64,000 bases of DNA, from positions 186,654 through 250,653 of the forward strand of contig NZ_JAKEVD010000003.1 in the NCBI RefSeq assembly GCF_022398325.1. The letters run 5' to 3'. The translations under genes were made by a program, and so were the position numbers. Below, one piece after another: positions 18,632 through 27,724 of the stretch. Below the pieces are notes generated by a model that saw only the letters and a program-made list of their open reading frames with translations, was not told the DNA's origin and did no database searches. Position 1 is the first letter of the stretch. Every line of letters begins with the position of its first letter. The stretch is from Shewanella sp. Isolate13 (GTDB lineage: Bacteria; Pseudomonadota; Gammaproteobacteria; Enterobacterales; Shewanellaceae).

Positions 18632-18732
18632 GTACCGGAGCCATTATTATGATGATATTCGCTTTACTCATCACCTGGGGAGGCGCAGCAGTCTGCATCT
18701 CCATAGCGATGAAGGCATCAAGAAGAGGCTGA
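18628..18732 (+). CDS. MetS-type small subunit of the NSS transporter, 34 residues
   Basis: A tiny membrane protein gene whose ATG overlaps the transporter stop (ATGA, 18628-18631), with AGGAG about 10 bases upstream, at 18614-18618. Its product begins MSTGAIIMMIFALLITWGGA, continues with AVCISIAMKASRRG, and ends at TGA 18730-18732. One transmembrane helix followed by a short basic tail is the pattern of MetS/YnaJ-like small subunits that follow NSS transporters such as the MetP system of Corynebacterium. It is too short for usual gene calling. Coupling and composition make it credible; expression has not been shown. Confidence 0.82.
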   Translation: MSTGAIIMMIFALLITWGGAAVCISIAMKASRRG

Positions 18733-18760
18733 CTCACTTGAGTGAACCGTTGATGAAAGC

Positions 18761-18788
18761 GATAAGGGAGCCTAAGGGCTCCTTTATC
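18761..18788 (+). terminator. Probable terminator after the NSS operon
   Basis: GATAAGGGAGCC and GGCTCCTTTATC pair with one G-T over a TAAG loop. No long T run follows, so efficiency is doubtful. Confidence 0.5.
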
Positions 18789-18896
18789 GGTATTAGCCAG
18801 ATGACTAATCAGTTTTAATATGCTGTTTTTGATAAACTTGTAGTTAAGCCGAGGTGGCAATACACTTCAAGCAATCCTATTAGAGTCACCATTTCA

Positions 18897-19592
18897 ATGA
18901 ATCAAGCAGATAATCAATCGGCATCGACACACAGCCCAGCCTCAAGCCAACGCCAGGTATATTCGCTGCGCAGTTGTGTATGGTTATACCTAACCGCAAT
19001 TAGCTGCACAATTTTTAGCGTGCTGTTTTTAGACCGGCCGATATCAACTTGGCTGCATCACAATGTTGATGTGAGTGTCATCTTTAAGCCCCTCAGCCAG
19101 ATGCCTTTGCTATTCGAGAGTCTCGCAGCCATCATTATTCTTGCTTGCTTTTATCCCGCCTGGCGTAACAAACTTGGCTCCATGGCGCTAACACTGGTAT
19201 TAACCCTGATTATTGCCAGCATCGCCAGAGTCGGCGCCAAATTTGTATTTGGCCGCACCTGGCCTGAAACCTGGATCCACACCGAGACGGGCAGCAATCT
19301 ATCCTGGATCCACAACGGCGTAGAGGGGTTCCATCCTTTCGCAATTGGCGCGGCTTATAACTCCTTTCCCTCTGGGCACGCCCTATTCACTTTCGCCCTG
19401 ATTAGTGTTTTCTGGTGGCGCTTTCCCAAACTTTATCCTGTGTGGCTACTGGCGATGCTCGGAGCTATTGCCGGCCAATTAGGTCAGAACTATCACTTCC
19501 TTGGCGACCTACTCGCCGGAGCAATCTTAGGCGTCTTATGCGCTCAGATAGCGATCTGCTTTAGTAACAAGTTCGCTATGGCAACGCCCTAA
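18897..19592 (+). CDS. PAP2-family membrane phosphatase
   Basis: Integral membrane phosphatase of the type-2 phosphatidic acid phosphatase superfamily (lipid phosphate or undecaprenyl-pyrophosphate-like substrates). The three-part signature is present: KFVFGRTWPE (motif 1), SFPSGHALFTF (motif 2 with the catalytic His) and GQNYHFLGDLLAG (motif 3 with nucleophile His and Asp). The 231-residue protein has a hydrophilic N-terminus of about 25 residues and six hydrophobic segments. It stands alone between the NSS operon and a converging DMT permease gene. Substrate undetermined. Confidence 0.87.
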   Translation: MNQADNQSASTHSPASSQRQVYSLRSCVWLYLTAISCTIFSVLFLDRPISTWLHHNVDVSVIFKPLSQMPLLFESLAAIIILACFYPAWRNKLGSMALTLVLTLIIASIARVGAKFVFGRTWPETWIHTETGSNLSWIHNGVEGFHPFAIGAAYNSFPSGHALFTFALISVFWWRFPKLYPVWLLAMLGAIAGQLGQNYHFLGDLLAGAILGVLCAQIAICFSNKFAMATP

Positions 19593-19642
19593 AATGGATG
19601 CCTTCATGCTGAGGCTCTAAAAGGCAGCATTAACACCTTAGG

Positions 19643-20518
19643 CTAGCTCCACATCACCAAGATAGCGGCAACAGCAATCAGAACCAGTCCCAACATATCT
19701 TTGATTTTCACCTTGTCTTTGAGCCAAAACGTGGCGATAAGCAAGGTGAAGAACACCTCCACCTGACCAAGGGTCTTAACATAGGGCACGGCTTGCAACG
19801 ACATGGCACTAAACCAACCGATTGACCCTAGACAACTCGCGCTACTGGTAAGCAGTGTCAACTTTGGCCTTTGCAGTAATCCCTCTATGGTGTTCTTGTC
19901 TATGGCATAAGCGTAAATCAACAGCATCGTTGTCTGTATCGAAATCACCAACAGCAGTACCCAAGCGGCGCGATGGGGAAAAGGCAGATCTAGGTTAAGG
20001 CTTGCCTCCCTAACCCAAAGCGACGTCAAGGCAAAGGCGGTGCCACAAGCGAGCCCAAGTAAAACGGTTGATAAAGAGAGCTGTTTAAAACCTTGCTTGC
20101 TGCTCATCATAAACACCGCAATACCGCCAATGAGCACACCTATCCAGCCAAGCAGCGACAAGTGAGTACCAAAAAACACGACACCTAAAATCGCGGCAAC
20201 CAAGGCTTCGCTCTTGGCAAGCCCCGCACCGACCGCAAAGTTTTTCATCTTAAAAAGCTTCACCATCAGAGCGGTTGCCAAGATCTGCATCGCCGCCGCG
20301 CCGAGCACATAAGCGCTAAATTGAAGAGTGATATACGGCAGGCCTACGGGTTGCCATGCATAGAGGCCTAACACGTAGATAATCGCGATTGGCGTTGCCC
20401 AGATAAACCGCGCCAAGGTGACGCCTGCAATATTCACCTCTCTACTAAGCTGGCTCTGAAAGGCATTGCGCCATGCCTGCATCGAGGCTGCTAAAAGAGT
20501 AAATAAAATCCAAGCCAT
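19643..20518 (-). CDS. EamA/DMT-family permease
   Basis: Ten-helix drug/metabolite transporter superfamily protein with an internal EamA duplication; substrate unknown. From ATG 20516-20518 the product is 291 residues and starts directly at the first helix, MAWILFTLLAASMQAWRNAF. The open frame extends 40 codons upstream, but that part is hydrophilic and unlike the family, so I leave it out. Second-repeat features are visible in SLSTVLLGLACGTAFALTSLWVREA and TLGQVEVFFTLLIATFWLKDKVKIKDMLGLVLIAVAAILVM. It faces the PAP2 gene. Confidence 0.85.
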   Translation of the reverse strand: MAWILFTLLAASMQAWRNAFQSQLSREVNIAGVTLARFIWATPIAIIYVLGLYAWQPVGLPYITLQFSAYVLGAAAMQILATALMVKLFKMKNFAVGAGLAKSEALVAAILGVVFFGTHLSLLGWIGVLIGGIAVFMMSSKQGFKQLSLSTVLLGLACGTAFALTSLWVREASLNLDLPFPHRAAWVLLLVISIQTTMLLIYAYAIDKNTIEGLLQRPKLTLLTSSASCLGSIGWFSAMSLQAVPYVKTLGQVEVFFTLLIATFWLKDKVKIKDMLGLVLIAVAAILVMWS

Positions 20519-20661
20519 ATAGCGTGAGCGCCTAAAATCAAAAACGCTATTATGCCTGTAGATGCAAGCCAAAGGGGGATTAGTATTAGATACTGAAAAT
20601 AACTCTTGGTGATAATCTAATAAAAGCGCTAGAAACACATTCCGAGCTAAGACAACAAGCT

Positions 20662-20694
20662 AAAAAAAGGGCAACGTCGATACGTTGCCCTTAT
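20662..20694 (-). terminator. Terminator of the AbgT permease gene
   Basis: AAGGGCAACG and CGTTGCCCTT form a 10-base stem over TCGATA, and the minus strand continues with seven T residues. Confidence 0.85.
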
Positions 20695-20730
20695 TTATCA
20701 CGGTAACTTAACTCGTTAAACGCTATAGCT

Positions 20731-22296
20731 CTATAGCCCGTAGGTGTAGCTAGCGCCTAAGCCAAGCGGGAAGCCTAGTGCCCAATAGGCCAGCAACCAA
20801 ACACTCCATATCGACAGTAGTGCTAAGCTAAATGGCAACATCATTGAGATCAGCGTACCGATACCGATGTTCTTCACATAACGCTGACAGTAAACCACCA
20901 CTAATGGGAAGTACGGCATCAAAGGCGTAATAATGTTAGAGCTTGAATCGCCTACACGATAAGCCGCCTGCGATAGATCGGGGCTGATATTAAGCTGCAT
21001 CAACATAGGTACCAATACCGGCCCAATCAAAGCCCACTTAGCCGAAGATGAACCGACAAACAGGTTCACAAAACCCACCAGAATAATCATACCAATAACG
21101 GTAATCTCGGCAGGAAGATTAAGTGCTTTAAGACCACCAGCACCTTCAACAGCAATGAGTGCACCAAGGTTTGAAGCTGAGAATGCGGCAACAAACTGAG
21201 CACAGAAAAATGCCATCACGATGTAATGAGACATGCCGGTCATCGACTTCGACATCGCCTGCACCACATCACCCGATGTTTTAAAGGCGCCAGTCATATA
21301 ACCATAGACAAGACCAGGCAACAAAAAGAAGATGAAAATCAGCGGCACGATTGACTGCATCAAAGGAGCATTAAAGCTAGTGAGAGAACCGTTCCCATCT
21401 CGCAAGGTTGAGGTCTCTGGAATGGTTAGTGAGAAGAAACCCACAATTGCCGCTAGCATTATCGCCGATGCGACACGGAAAGCTTTAAGCTCAGTAGCGC
21501 TCACCTCTTCCATAGCAGGCAGATCCACTTCCTCATGATTAACCTTATGGGTGCGGTTTAAACGCGGCTCTAACACTTTATCGGTGAGGTACCAGATAAT
21601 CAATGTGATAGGGATACAAGATGAAGCCGCAAAGAACCAGTTATTTAACGGGTTAACTTCAATATTAGGATCAACAATTTGTGCAGCAGCTTGGGTAAAG
21701 CTCTGCAGTAGAGGGTCGATACCCGATGGAATAAAGTTGGCACAGAAGCCGCCAGACACGCCAGCAAATGCTGCTGCGATCCCCGCTAACGGATGGCGTC
21801 CAACGGTAAAGAAAATCACACCGGCCAGTGGAATCACCACCACGTAACCAGCGTCAGTTGCGGTATGAGAAATAATACCAACGAGTACTACCGCAGGCGT
21901 TAAAAACTTCATTGGCGTGACTTTAAGCATCTGCTTAAGCGCGGTATTAATAAAGCCTGAGTGCTCGGCAACCCCGACACCTAACATGGCTACAAGCACG
22001 ACACCAAGCGGAGCGAAAGCAGTAAAGGTGGTAACCATAGAGGTGAGAAAGTGAGTAAGCGCCTCCGCACTCAATAGGTTATTAACGACAATCGGCGTAT
22101 TGGTTCGAGGATCGATAGAGTCGAAGCTGACACCAGATAGCAATGCCGATAGCGCCCACACTGCAAACATCAAAATTAAAAACAGCATCGCAGGATCGGG
22201 TAACTTATTACCCACTCGCTCGATGCCATCGAGCGCCTTGCCTAAAAAGCCTTGTGCGCGCTCATCGCCCAACACCTGTTTATCTTCCTTCATCAT
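20731..22296 (-). CDS. AbgT family transporter
   Basis: Inner membrane permease of the p-aminobenzoyl-glutamate transporter (AbgT) family; members import p-aminobenzoyl-glutamate or export sulfonamide antimetabolites, driven by ion gradients. The 521-residue protein has typical segments: GIERVGNKLPDPAMLFLILM, GVGVAEHSGFINTALKQML, HTATDAGYVVVIPLAGVIF, GVSGGFCANFIPSGIDPLLQ and ALIGPVLVPMLMQLNISPDL then VGDSSSNIITPLMPYFPLV. Either of two adjacent ATG codons (22296 or 22293) could start it; AGGTTGA is just upstream. It is monocistronic between two terminators. Confidence 0.93.
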   Translation of the reverse strand: MMKEDKQVLGDERAQGFLGKALDGIERVGNKLPDPAMLFLILMFAVWALSALLSGVSFDSIDPRTNTPIVVNNLLSAEALTHFLTSMVTTFTAFAPLGVVLVAMLGVGVAEHSGFINTALKQMLKVTPMKFLTPAVVLVGIISHTATDAGYVVVIPLAGVIFFTVGRHPLAGIAAAFAGVSGGFCANFIPSGIDPLLQSFTQAAAQIVDPNIEVNPLNNWFFAASSCIPITLIIWYLTDKVLEPRLNRTHKVNHEEVDLPAMEEVSATELKAFRVASAIMLAAIVGFFSLTIPETSTLRDGNGSLTSFNAPLMQSIVPLIFIFFLLPGLVYGYMTGAFKTSGDVVQAMSKSMTGMSHYIVMAFFCAQFVAAFSASNLGALIAVEGAGGLKALNLPAEITVIGMIILVGFVNLFVGSSSAKWALIGPVLVPMLMQLNISPDLSQAAYRVGDSSSNIITPLMPYFPLVVVYCQRYVKNIGIGTLISMMLPFSLALLSIWSVWLLAYWALGFPLGLGASYTYGL

Positions 22297-22452
22297 TCAA
22301 CCTATTATTTTTGATAATCCTGATTAATTACCCCCTAGCAACTCGGATAAGTCGATAGGGGCTAATTCACACCGAACATTTTTATAGCAAAGTAGCATAT
22401 CGCTCAAGCCTGTATTTAAACTTAAAATATGCACTAAGCTAAGCAATGTAAT

Positions 22453-22482
22453 AAAAAAGCCCTGTAAAAATACAGGGCTTTA
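22453..22482 (-). terminator. Terminator of kdsA
   Basis: AAAGCCCTGTA and TACAGGGCTTT flank an A-rich loop; T residues follow on the minus strand, 42 bases past the kdsA stop. Confidence 0.85.
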
Positions 22483-22523
22483 TCTAGCTTCATCACAAAA
22501 TCGTGATGCCTGCTCTAAAAAGA

Positions 22524-23441
<918 letters not shown>

Positions 23442-24710
23442 TTAACTGGCTACAGCTTGTAAAATTTGGCCACAAATCCACGCCATATAGGTGCCTAAAG
23501 CATAGCCTAATACCGCGAGTAACACACCCACTGGTGCTAATGCTGGGTGGAATGCTGCAGCGACCACTGGCGCAGATGCGGCACCACCGACGTTGGCTTG
23601 ACTGCCCACAGCCATATAGAATAGTGGCGCCTTAATTATTTTAGCAACGATCAGCATAAAGCTTGCGTGCACTAGCATCCAGATCATACCAATGGCAAAG
23701 TACCAAAGGTTGTCGGGATCGGCTAACTTCGAGACATCCATGTGCAAACCAATCGTTGCCACTAGGATATATAAAAATGCCGATGCAACTTTCGATGCCC
23801 CCGCCGCTTCAATGTGTCGTACTCGTGTAAAGGATAAGAGTAAGCCTATTGTCGTGACCGTGACGATTAACCAGAAGAACTTAGAGGTTAGGCTGTAGTC
23901 TCGAGTCCATGGGTAGTTAGTTTCAAAAAACGGCCCTAATAAGTCGGCGACGATATGAGCAAAGCCAGTCACACCAAAGCCTATGGCAACAATCATCATC
24001 AAGTCGCTCAAGCTCGGAATACGCGCATTTTCGGCGTGATACTTCTCTACTTTATCTTTTAGCGCCTCAAGTGCAGTCGTGTCAGCCCCGGTTTTAGCGT
24101 CTATTTGCTTCGCCTTTGATGCCATAAACAGCAGCACTGCCATCCAGATATTCGCCACGATAACATCCACCGTTACCATGATTGAGAAAATATCACCGCC
24201 TACATCATAAATCTCTTTCATGGCAGCCTGGTTTGCACCGCCACCAATCCAACTACCGGCAAGAGTAGTCATACCGCGCCATACAGCATCGGGACCTGCA
24301 ACACCGAGTACCTCGGGATTCACCGCTGACACAATAAGCAATGCAATCGGCCCACCGATCACAATCCCCACCGTTCCCGTCAGAAACATCACAATCGCCT
24401 TGGGGCCTAGCGATAGAATGGCCTTCAGGTCGACACTCAAAATCAGTAACACTAAACATGCGGGTAACAGGTAACGCGATGCGACAAAATAAAGTTGCGA
24501 TGCATTACCATCAATAATATCAAATGTGTTTAACAGTGACGGTAAGAAATAGCACATCAACAAGGCCGGAACGAAAGTGTAAAACTTCTTCCAAAATGGA
24601 TGGCTACTATTACTGGTGTAAAACACAAAACCTAGCACTACAGCTAGAATACCTAATGCGGTGGCGTCATTTGTCACCAATGCACTAGTCACTGAATCCG
24701 TACTACTCAT
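23442..24710 (-). CDS. DUF819 family integral membrane protein
   Basis: Predicted inner membrane transporter of the DUF819 (YjcL-like) family, function unknown. The 422-residue product has about twelve hydrophobic segments, with conserved GGPIALLIV, WIGGGANQAAMKEIYDVG, FSIMVTVDVIVANIWMAVLLFMA and, near the end, VGSQANVGGAASAPVVAAAFHPALAPVGVLLAVLGYALGTY. I start at ATG 24708-24710 because AAGGGG is 9 bases upstream; the longer frame adds 10 residues. It is inserted between sirB1 and kdsA, which are adjacent in Escherichia. Confidence 0.85.
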   Translation of the reverse strand: MSSTDSVTSALVTNDATALGILAVVLGFVFYTSNSSHPFWKKFYTFVPALLMCYFLPSLLNTFDIIDGNASQLYFVASRYLLPACLVLLILSVDLKAILSLGPKAIVMFLTGTVGIVIGGPIALLIVSAVNPEVLGVAGPDAVWRGMTTLAGSWIGGGANQAAMKEIYDVGGDIFSIMVTVDVIVANIWMAVLLFMASKAKQIDAKTGADTTALEALKDKVEKYHAENARIPSLSDLMMIVAIGFGVTGFAHIVADLLGPFFETNYPWTRDYSLTSKFFWLIVTVTTIGLLLSFTRVRHIEAAGASKVASAFLYILVATIGLHMDVSKLADPDNLWYFAIGMIWMLVHASFMLIVAKIIKAPLFYMAVGSQANVGGAASAPVVAAAFHPALAPVGVLLAVLGYALGTYMAWICGQILQAVAS

Positions 24711-24885
24711 GAACTCTATCCCCTTGGTATTGGCAATCATTTGCCTACTTATTATTTTTTTACTTCAATTTGTTGGTGTTACTTTTAGATCTTATTTTTT
24801 GTTTTATTTTGGCGCGTCTGTCACTTCATTTTGAAAGTGGCGCTCTATTTTAAACTAGCCCTATATACTCGCGGCTATATCAACA

Positions 24886-24906
24886 CAAAAGGGCCGCTAA
24901 GGCCCT
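24886..24906 (-). terminator. Terminator of sirB2-sirB1
   Basis: AGGGCC and GGCCCT flank a short loop with CTTTTG after it on the minus strand, 11 bases past the sirB1 stop. Confidence 0.65.
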
Positions 24907-24916
24907 ATTGCTTTAC

Positions 24917-25705
24917 TTAGTGGAAAGTTTCAACTTCCTCTTTAAGTTCTTTTAATTGCATTTTCACCAGTTCTATCACCGGATCATGCGGGCTATTTTC
25001 CACAAAGTGGGTTAAATCTGCTGTGGCGACGCTAATGCAGCCAAGCTGTTGGGCAATAAACGCACGTTCTCGATTGAGGTTTAAATCATCGCTATGCCAT
25101 TGAAGCAATAAGTTGCAACACTCCATTGCAGGCTCGAAGCTATGGCCAACAATACAGCCCGCTTTCATCTCATGTAGCATGCGAGAAATAATGCGTTTGA
25201 TGCTCGCAGGCTTTAAGTAACTAGGCTTAAACTTAGCCCCATTACCCAGCTCTCCACGCACAAACACATGCAACTGGTGCTTAGTCAACTCCGCACCTGT
25301 TAGTGGGTCTATGTAGCGAACTTCATCATCAATTCGACTACAAAGTACGGTATGGCCGGGCAACAGTAACAGCTCTAGCTTTAGATCCAACTGCTTAGCA
25401 AGCAGCATCAATACGGTCGCTAACGTGGTGCTATTACCTTGTTTAGATGTTAAGCATTTACCTAAGTCAGCAGCTTCTGCACTGTAATACGCCTCTCGCG
25501 GACAAAAGCCTAAATCGTTATAGAACCACCTAAGTAATCCATTTAGACGTTCGTGCCTATCAACCACATAAAAGCTTAACACTGAACCAGCTAACTCGAG
25601 CCAAGCCCAGTTGGCATTTTTCTGCTTAGAAAAGCCTAAGTGTTCAGCAATTTCAAAGGCTGTCTCGGGTAGTCGGATCGAGTCTTTTTGTGTTAAGTCA
25701 GCCAT
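24917..25705 (-). CDS. sirB1: SirB1 family protein (transglutaminase-like fold with TPR-like tail)
   Basis: Member of the SirB1/YchA family, soluble proteins of unknown biochemical role that follow hemA-prfA-prmC in many Gammaproteobacteria. The 262-residue product contains the transglutaminase-like core LNGLLRWFYNDLGFCPREAYYSAEAADLGKCLTSKQGNSTTLATVLMLLAKQLDLKLELLLLPGHTVLCSRID, where His in LPGHTVL and a downstream Asp in YIDPLTGAEL occupy catalytic-like positions, but the usual Cys appears replaced by Ser/Gly in the GNS stretch. Its start overlaps the sirB2 stop by one base (TAATG). Confidence 0.9.
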   Translation of the reverse strand: MADLTQKDSIRLPETAFEIAEHLGFSKQKNANWAWLELAGSVLSFYVVDRHERLNGLLRWFYNDLGFCPREAYYSAEAADLGKCLTSKQGNSTTLATVLMLLAKQLDLKLELLLLPGHTVLCSRIDDEVRYIDPLTGAELTKHQLHVFVRGELGNGAKFKPSYLKPASIKRIISRMLHEMKAGCIVGHSFEPAMECCNLLLQWHSDDLNLNRERAFIAQQLGCISVATADLTHFVENSPHDPVIELVKMQLKELKEEVETFH

Positions 25706-26100
25706 TAACCGAGTAACACCCCTTGCTTAAGGATCGCAAGTTTAGCTGCATAAACAACCCAACCAATTGCGCCAAAAGCAGCAAATACCTTAAATAGCGT
25801 ATTACGGTTTGCTTTCAGCGCTATAGTTGCCAATAGAATATAAGCCACAACCGCACCAAGCTTTTCAGTCATCCAAGGATCGACAAATGGATACTGCTTA
25901 ATAGAGAAGCACAGGATTAATCCTGAGATCAGCAAGAAAGTATCGATAACATGTGGGGCAATCTTAATGACTTTCTTTTCCATAACTGGCGACTTGCGTA
26001 GATGCAGTACAAAACGCACTAAGAAAAACAATACGCTAGCTGCGATAAGCGTCATATGCATGTGCTTAAACGCTGGGTATAAACCGTAAAAAGTTTCCAT
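25705..26100 (-). CDS. sirB2: SirB2 family inner membrane protein
   Basis: A 131-residue membrane protein with four predicted helices (HMTLIAASVLFFLVRFVLHL, IDTFLLISGLILCFSI, LGAVVAYILLATIALKA, VFAAFGAIGWVVYAAKLAI). The N-terminus METFYGLYPAFKHMHMTLIAAS is that of SirB2/YchQ, a family of unknown function first noted near Salmonella virulence regulators. Its stop is coupled to sirB1. A possible 39-residue membrane ORF lies 12 bases upstream on the same strand. Confidence 0.92.
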   Translation of the reverse strand: METFYGLYPAFKHMHMTLIAASVLFFLVRFVLHLRKSPVMEKKVIKIAPHVIDTFLLISGLILCFSIKQYPFVDPWMTEKLGAVVAYILLATIALKANRNTLFKVFAAFGAIGWVVYAAKLAILKQGVLLG

Positions 26101-26112
26101 GATAAAAATCTA

Positions 26113-26232
26113 TTAGCCGATAAAGGCGGCTAGTGTACCCCATACATTAATCCATAACCAATATCCCGCCACGGCAACAGGAAGAAGCGCACAAAGTTTA
26201 ACCAAAGCCGGTGTTCCAGAGATTAATTGCAA
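26113..26232 (-). CDS. Possible small membrane protein upstream of sirB2, 39 residues
   Basis: A short frame on the minus strand runs from TTG (26230-26232) to TAA (26113-26115). It begins MQLISGTPALVKLCALLPVA, continues VAGYWLWINVWGTLAAFIG, and so predicts one transmembrane helix with three Trp. AGGG is 8 bases before the TTG, and sirB2 starts 12 bases after its stop. The rare start codon and short length make chance possible; the protein-like composition and operon position are the only support. It would be read in line with sirB2-sirB1. Confidence 0.35.
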   Translation of the reverse strand: MQLISGTPALVKLCALLPVAVAGYWLWINVWGTLAAFIG

Positions 26233-26309
26233 ACTTGCTGCCCTGACAGCTTTTGCCTTATGGTGTTATGCCATTGCTTGAGCCTGATAATAAAAAAGAG
26301 ATACAAATA

Positions 26310-26732
26310 ATGAGCCGAGATACGCTGTTTACCCAAGACGATAGCGATGAGTTTGCCGATACCATTAAGCAGAAAATTGCAGAGTTTAACTGGCAACATT
26401 GGGAAGTGTCAAAAAGACTGCCTCTAGGACTTAAGCTTGAAGACGATAATGGCCAACTTGTTGCGGGACTTGCCGGTAGAACCTTTGGCAACTGGCTTAT
26501 GATAGACAATCTATGGGTCACTGAAAGTCTACGAGGACAAAAAATCGGTCACCAACTGCTTACCGAGGCTGAAACCATCGCCAAGGCCCGCGGTTGCCAA
26601 TCTGCAATCTTGGATACGCTAAACTTTCAGGCTAAACCATTTTATGAAGCGAGAGGTTATCAATTAAAGTGGACCCAACAGGCCTACCCTAAAACAGGCT
26701 GTAAATATTTTATGGTAAAACAACTCACCTAA
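26310..26732 (+). CDS. GNAT family N-acetyltransferase
   Basis: Predicted acetyl-CoA-dependent acetyltransferase of 140 residues. The acetyl-CoA loop lies in WVTESLRGQKIGHQLLTEAETIAKARGCQSAILDTLNFQAKPFYEARGYQ, with the Q/R-x-x-G-x-G/A element as RGQKIG. I choose ATG 26310 (MSRDTLFTQDDSDEF) with GAG upstream; the longer frame adds 19 weakly supported residues. It is on the plus strand, inserted between sirB2 and prmC in a block that is otherwise minus strand, so it is a later insertion relative to the enteric order. Substrate unknown. Confidence 0.85.
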   Translation: MSRDTLFTQDDSDEFADTIKQKIAEFNWQHWEVSKRLPLGLKLEDDNGQLVAGLAGRTFGNWLMIDNLWVTESLRGQKIGHQLLTEAETIAKARGCQSAILDTLNFQAKPFYEARGYQLKWTQQAYPKTGCKYFMVKQLT

Positions 26733-26788
26733 CAAACTCGGCCTAATAATGTGTCCCCAACGACAGAGTCCCCTTTTGGGCTAAAATG

Positions 26789-26818
26789 AAAAAAGGCACT
26801 AACAATAGTGCCTTTTTA
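26789..26818. terminator. Bidirectional terminator between the GNAT gene and prmC
   Basis: AAAAAGGCACTA and TAGTGCCTTTTT form a stem with A and T runs on both sides, so it can end both converging genes. Confidence 0.85.
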
Positions 26819-26834
26819 AACCTGCATCAGAGTA

Positions 26835-27677
26835 CTACCTAGGCCAGCGACCTAATGTACAGCGGTCATTACTGCCAAAGTCACGAACCGTGGCCACATT
26901 TTCATAGCCTAGCTCAATTAACTTCTCTCTTAACTCGATAGCTTGCTGATAACCGTGCTCAAGTAATAAGTAACCACCAGGAGCTAAATAATCACGCGCC
27001 GACTCTGCAATGTAAAACAGATCGGCAAAACCTCTCTGAGGTGCGGTTAATGCGCTGGCGGGTTCAAATCTCACATCACCTTGAGAAAGGTGTTCATCTT
27101 CCTCATCGATATAGGGTGGATTAGACACGATCAAGTTAAAATCATAGCACTCGACAGCGTCAAACCAGTCACTTTGAAACACATCAACTTGATCAAGCTT
27201 TAAATTGGTACGGTTTTCTTTGGCTAACGCCACCGCATCTTCAACTTTATCAATCGCACACACTTGCCACTCACTACGCTCATGGGCCAGTGACAGAGCG
27301 ATAGCTCCAGTACCAGTCCCCAAGTCGAGCACCTTGGCATTTTCAGCCAAAGGCAGGTTTAGCGCAGTTTCAACCAGAATTTCAGTATCGGGACGTGGAA
27401 TAAGCGTGGTCGGGTTTACCCTAAATGGTAACGACCAAAACTCCCTCTCGCCCACAATATGCGCAATCGGGTTACCCCGCAAACGCTTAGCTAACATCTG
27501 TTTAAACTCAAACACTTGCTCGGGTTCTAAGCTTCTGTCTGGCCAAGTGTACAAATAGCTGCGCGGCTTGTTAATCACATGAAGCAACATCACCTCAGCA
27601 TCGAGTGATGCCGAGTCTGAAATGCTTTCAAGCTGAGAAGAGGCCCACTTAAGCGCCCCTGAGATAGTTAATTGCAA
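26835..27677 (-). CDS. prmC: Release factor glutamine N5-methyltransferase
   Basis: Methylates the GGQ glutamine of RF1 and RF2. The 280-residue product has an N-terminal helical domain and a Rossmann methyltransferase domain, with REFWSLPFRVNPTTLIPRPDTE, LDLGTGTGAIALSLAHE (SAM) and the catalytic LIVSNPPYIDEEDEHLSQGDVRFEP. The start is a TTG at 27675-27677 with AAGGA 6 bases upstream; no ATG gives a full N-terminus. It follows prfA by 47 bases, so enzyme and substrate are made from one operon. Confidence 0.95.
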   Translation of the reverse strand: MQLTISGALKWASSQLESISDSASLDAEVMLLHVINKPRSYLYTWPDRSLEPEQVFEFKQMLAKRLRGNPIAHIVGEREFWSLPFRVNPTTLIPRPDTEILVETALNLPLAENAKVLDLGTGTGAIALSLAHERSEWQVCAIDKVEDAVALAKENRTNLKLDQVDVFQSDWFDAVECYDFNLIVSNPPYIDEEDEHLSQGDVRFEPASALTAPQRGFADLFYIAESARDYLAPGGYLLLEHGYQQAIELREKLIELGYENVATVRDFGSNDRCTLGRWPR

Positions 27678-27724
27678 GGAATATCCTTATTCATCTGTAG
27701 CACAATGATAGTTTAAGAGAAGGC

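Noticed and set aside
18573..18860. 81- and 86-codon ORFs overlapping the end of the NSS gene on both strands
   Set aside because: They overlap the NSS C-terminus and the MetS-type gene, and lack start signals.
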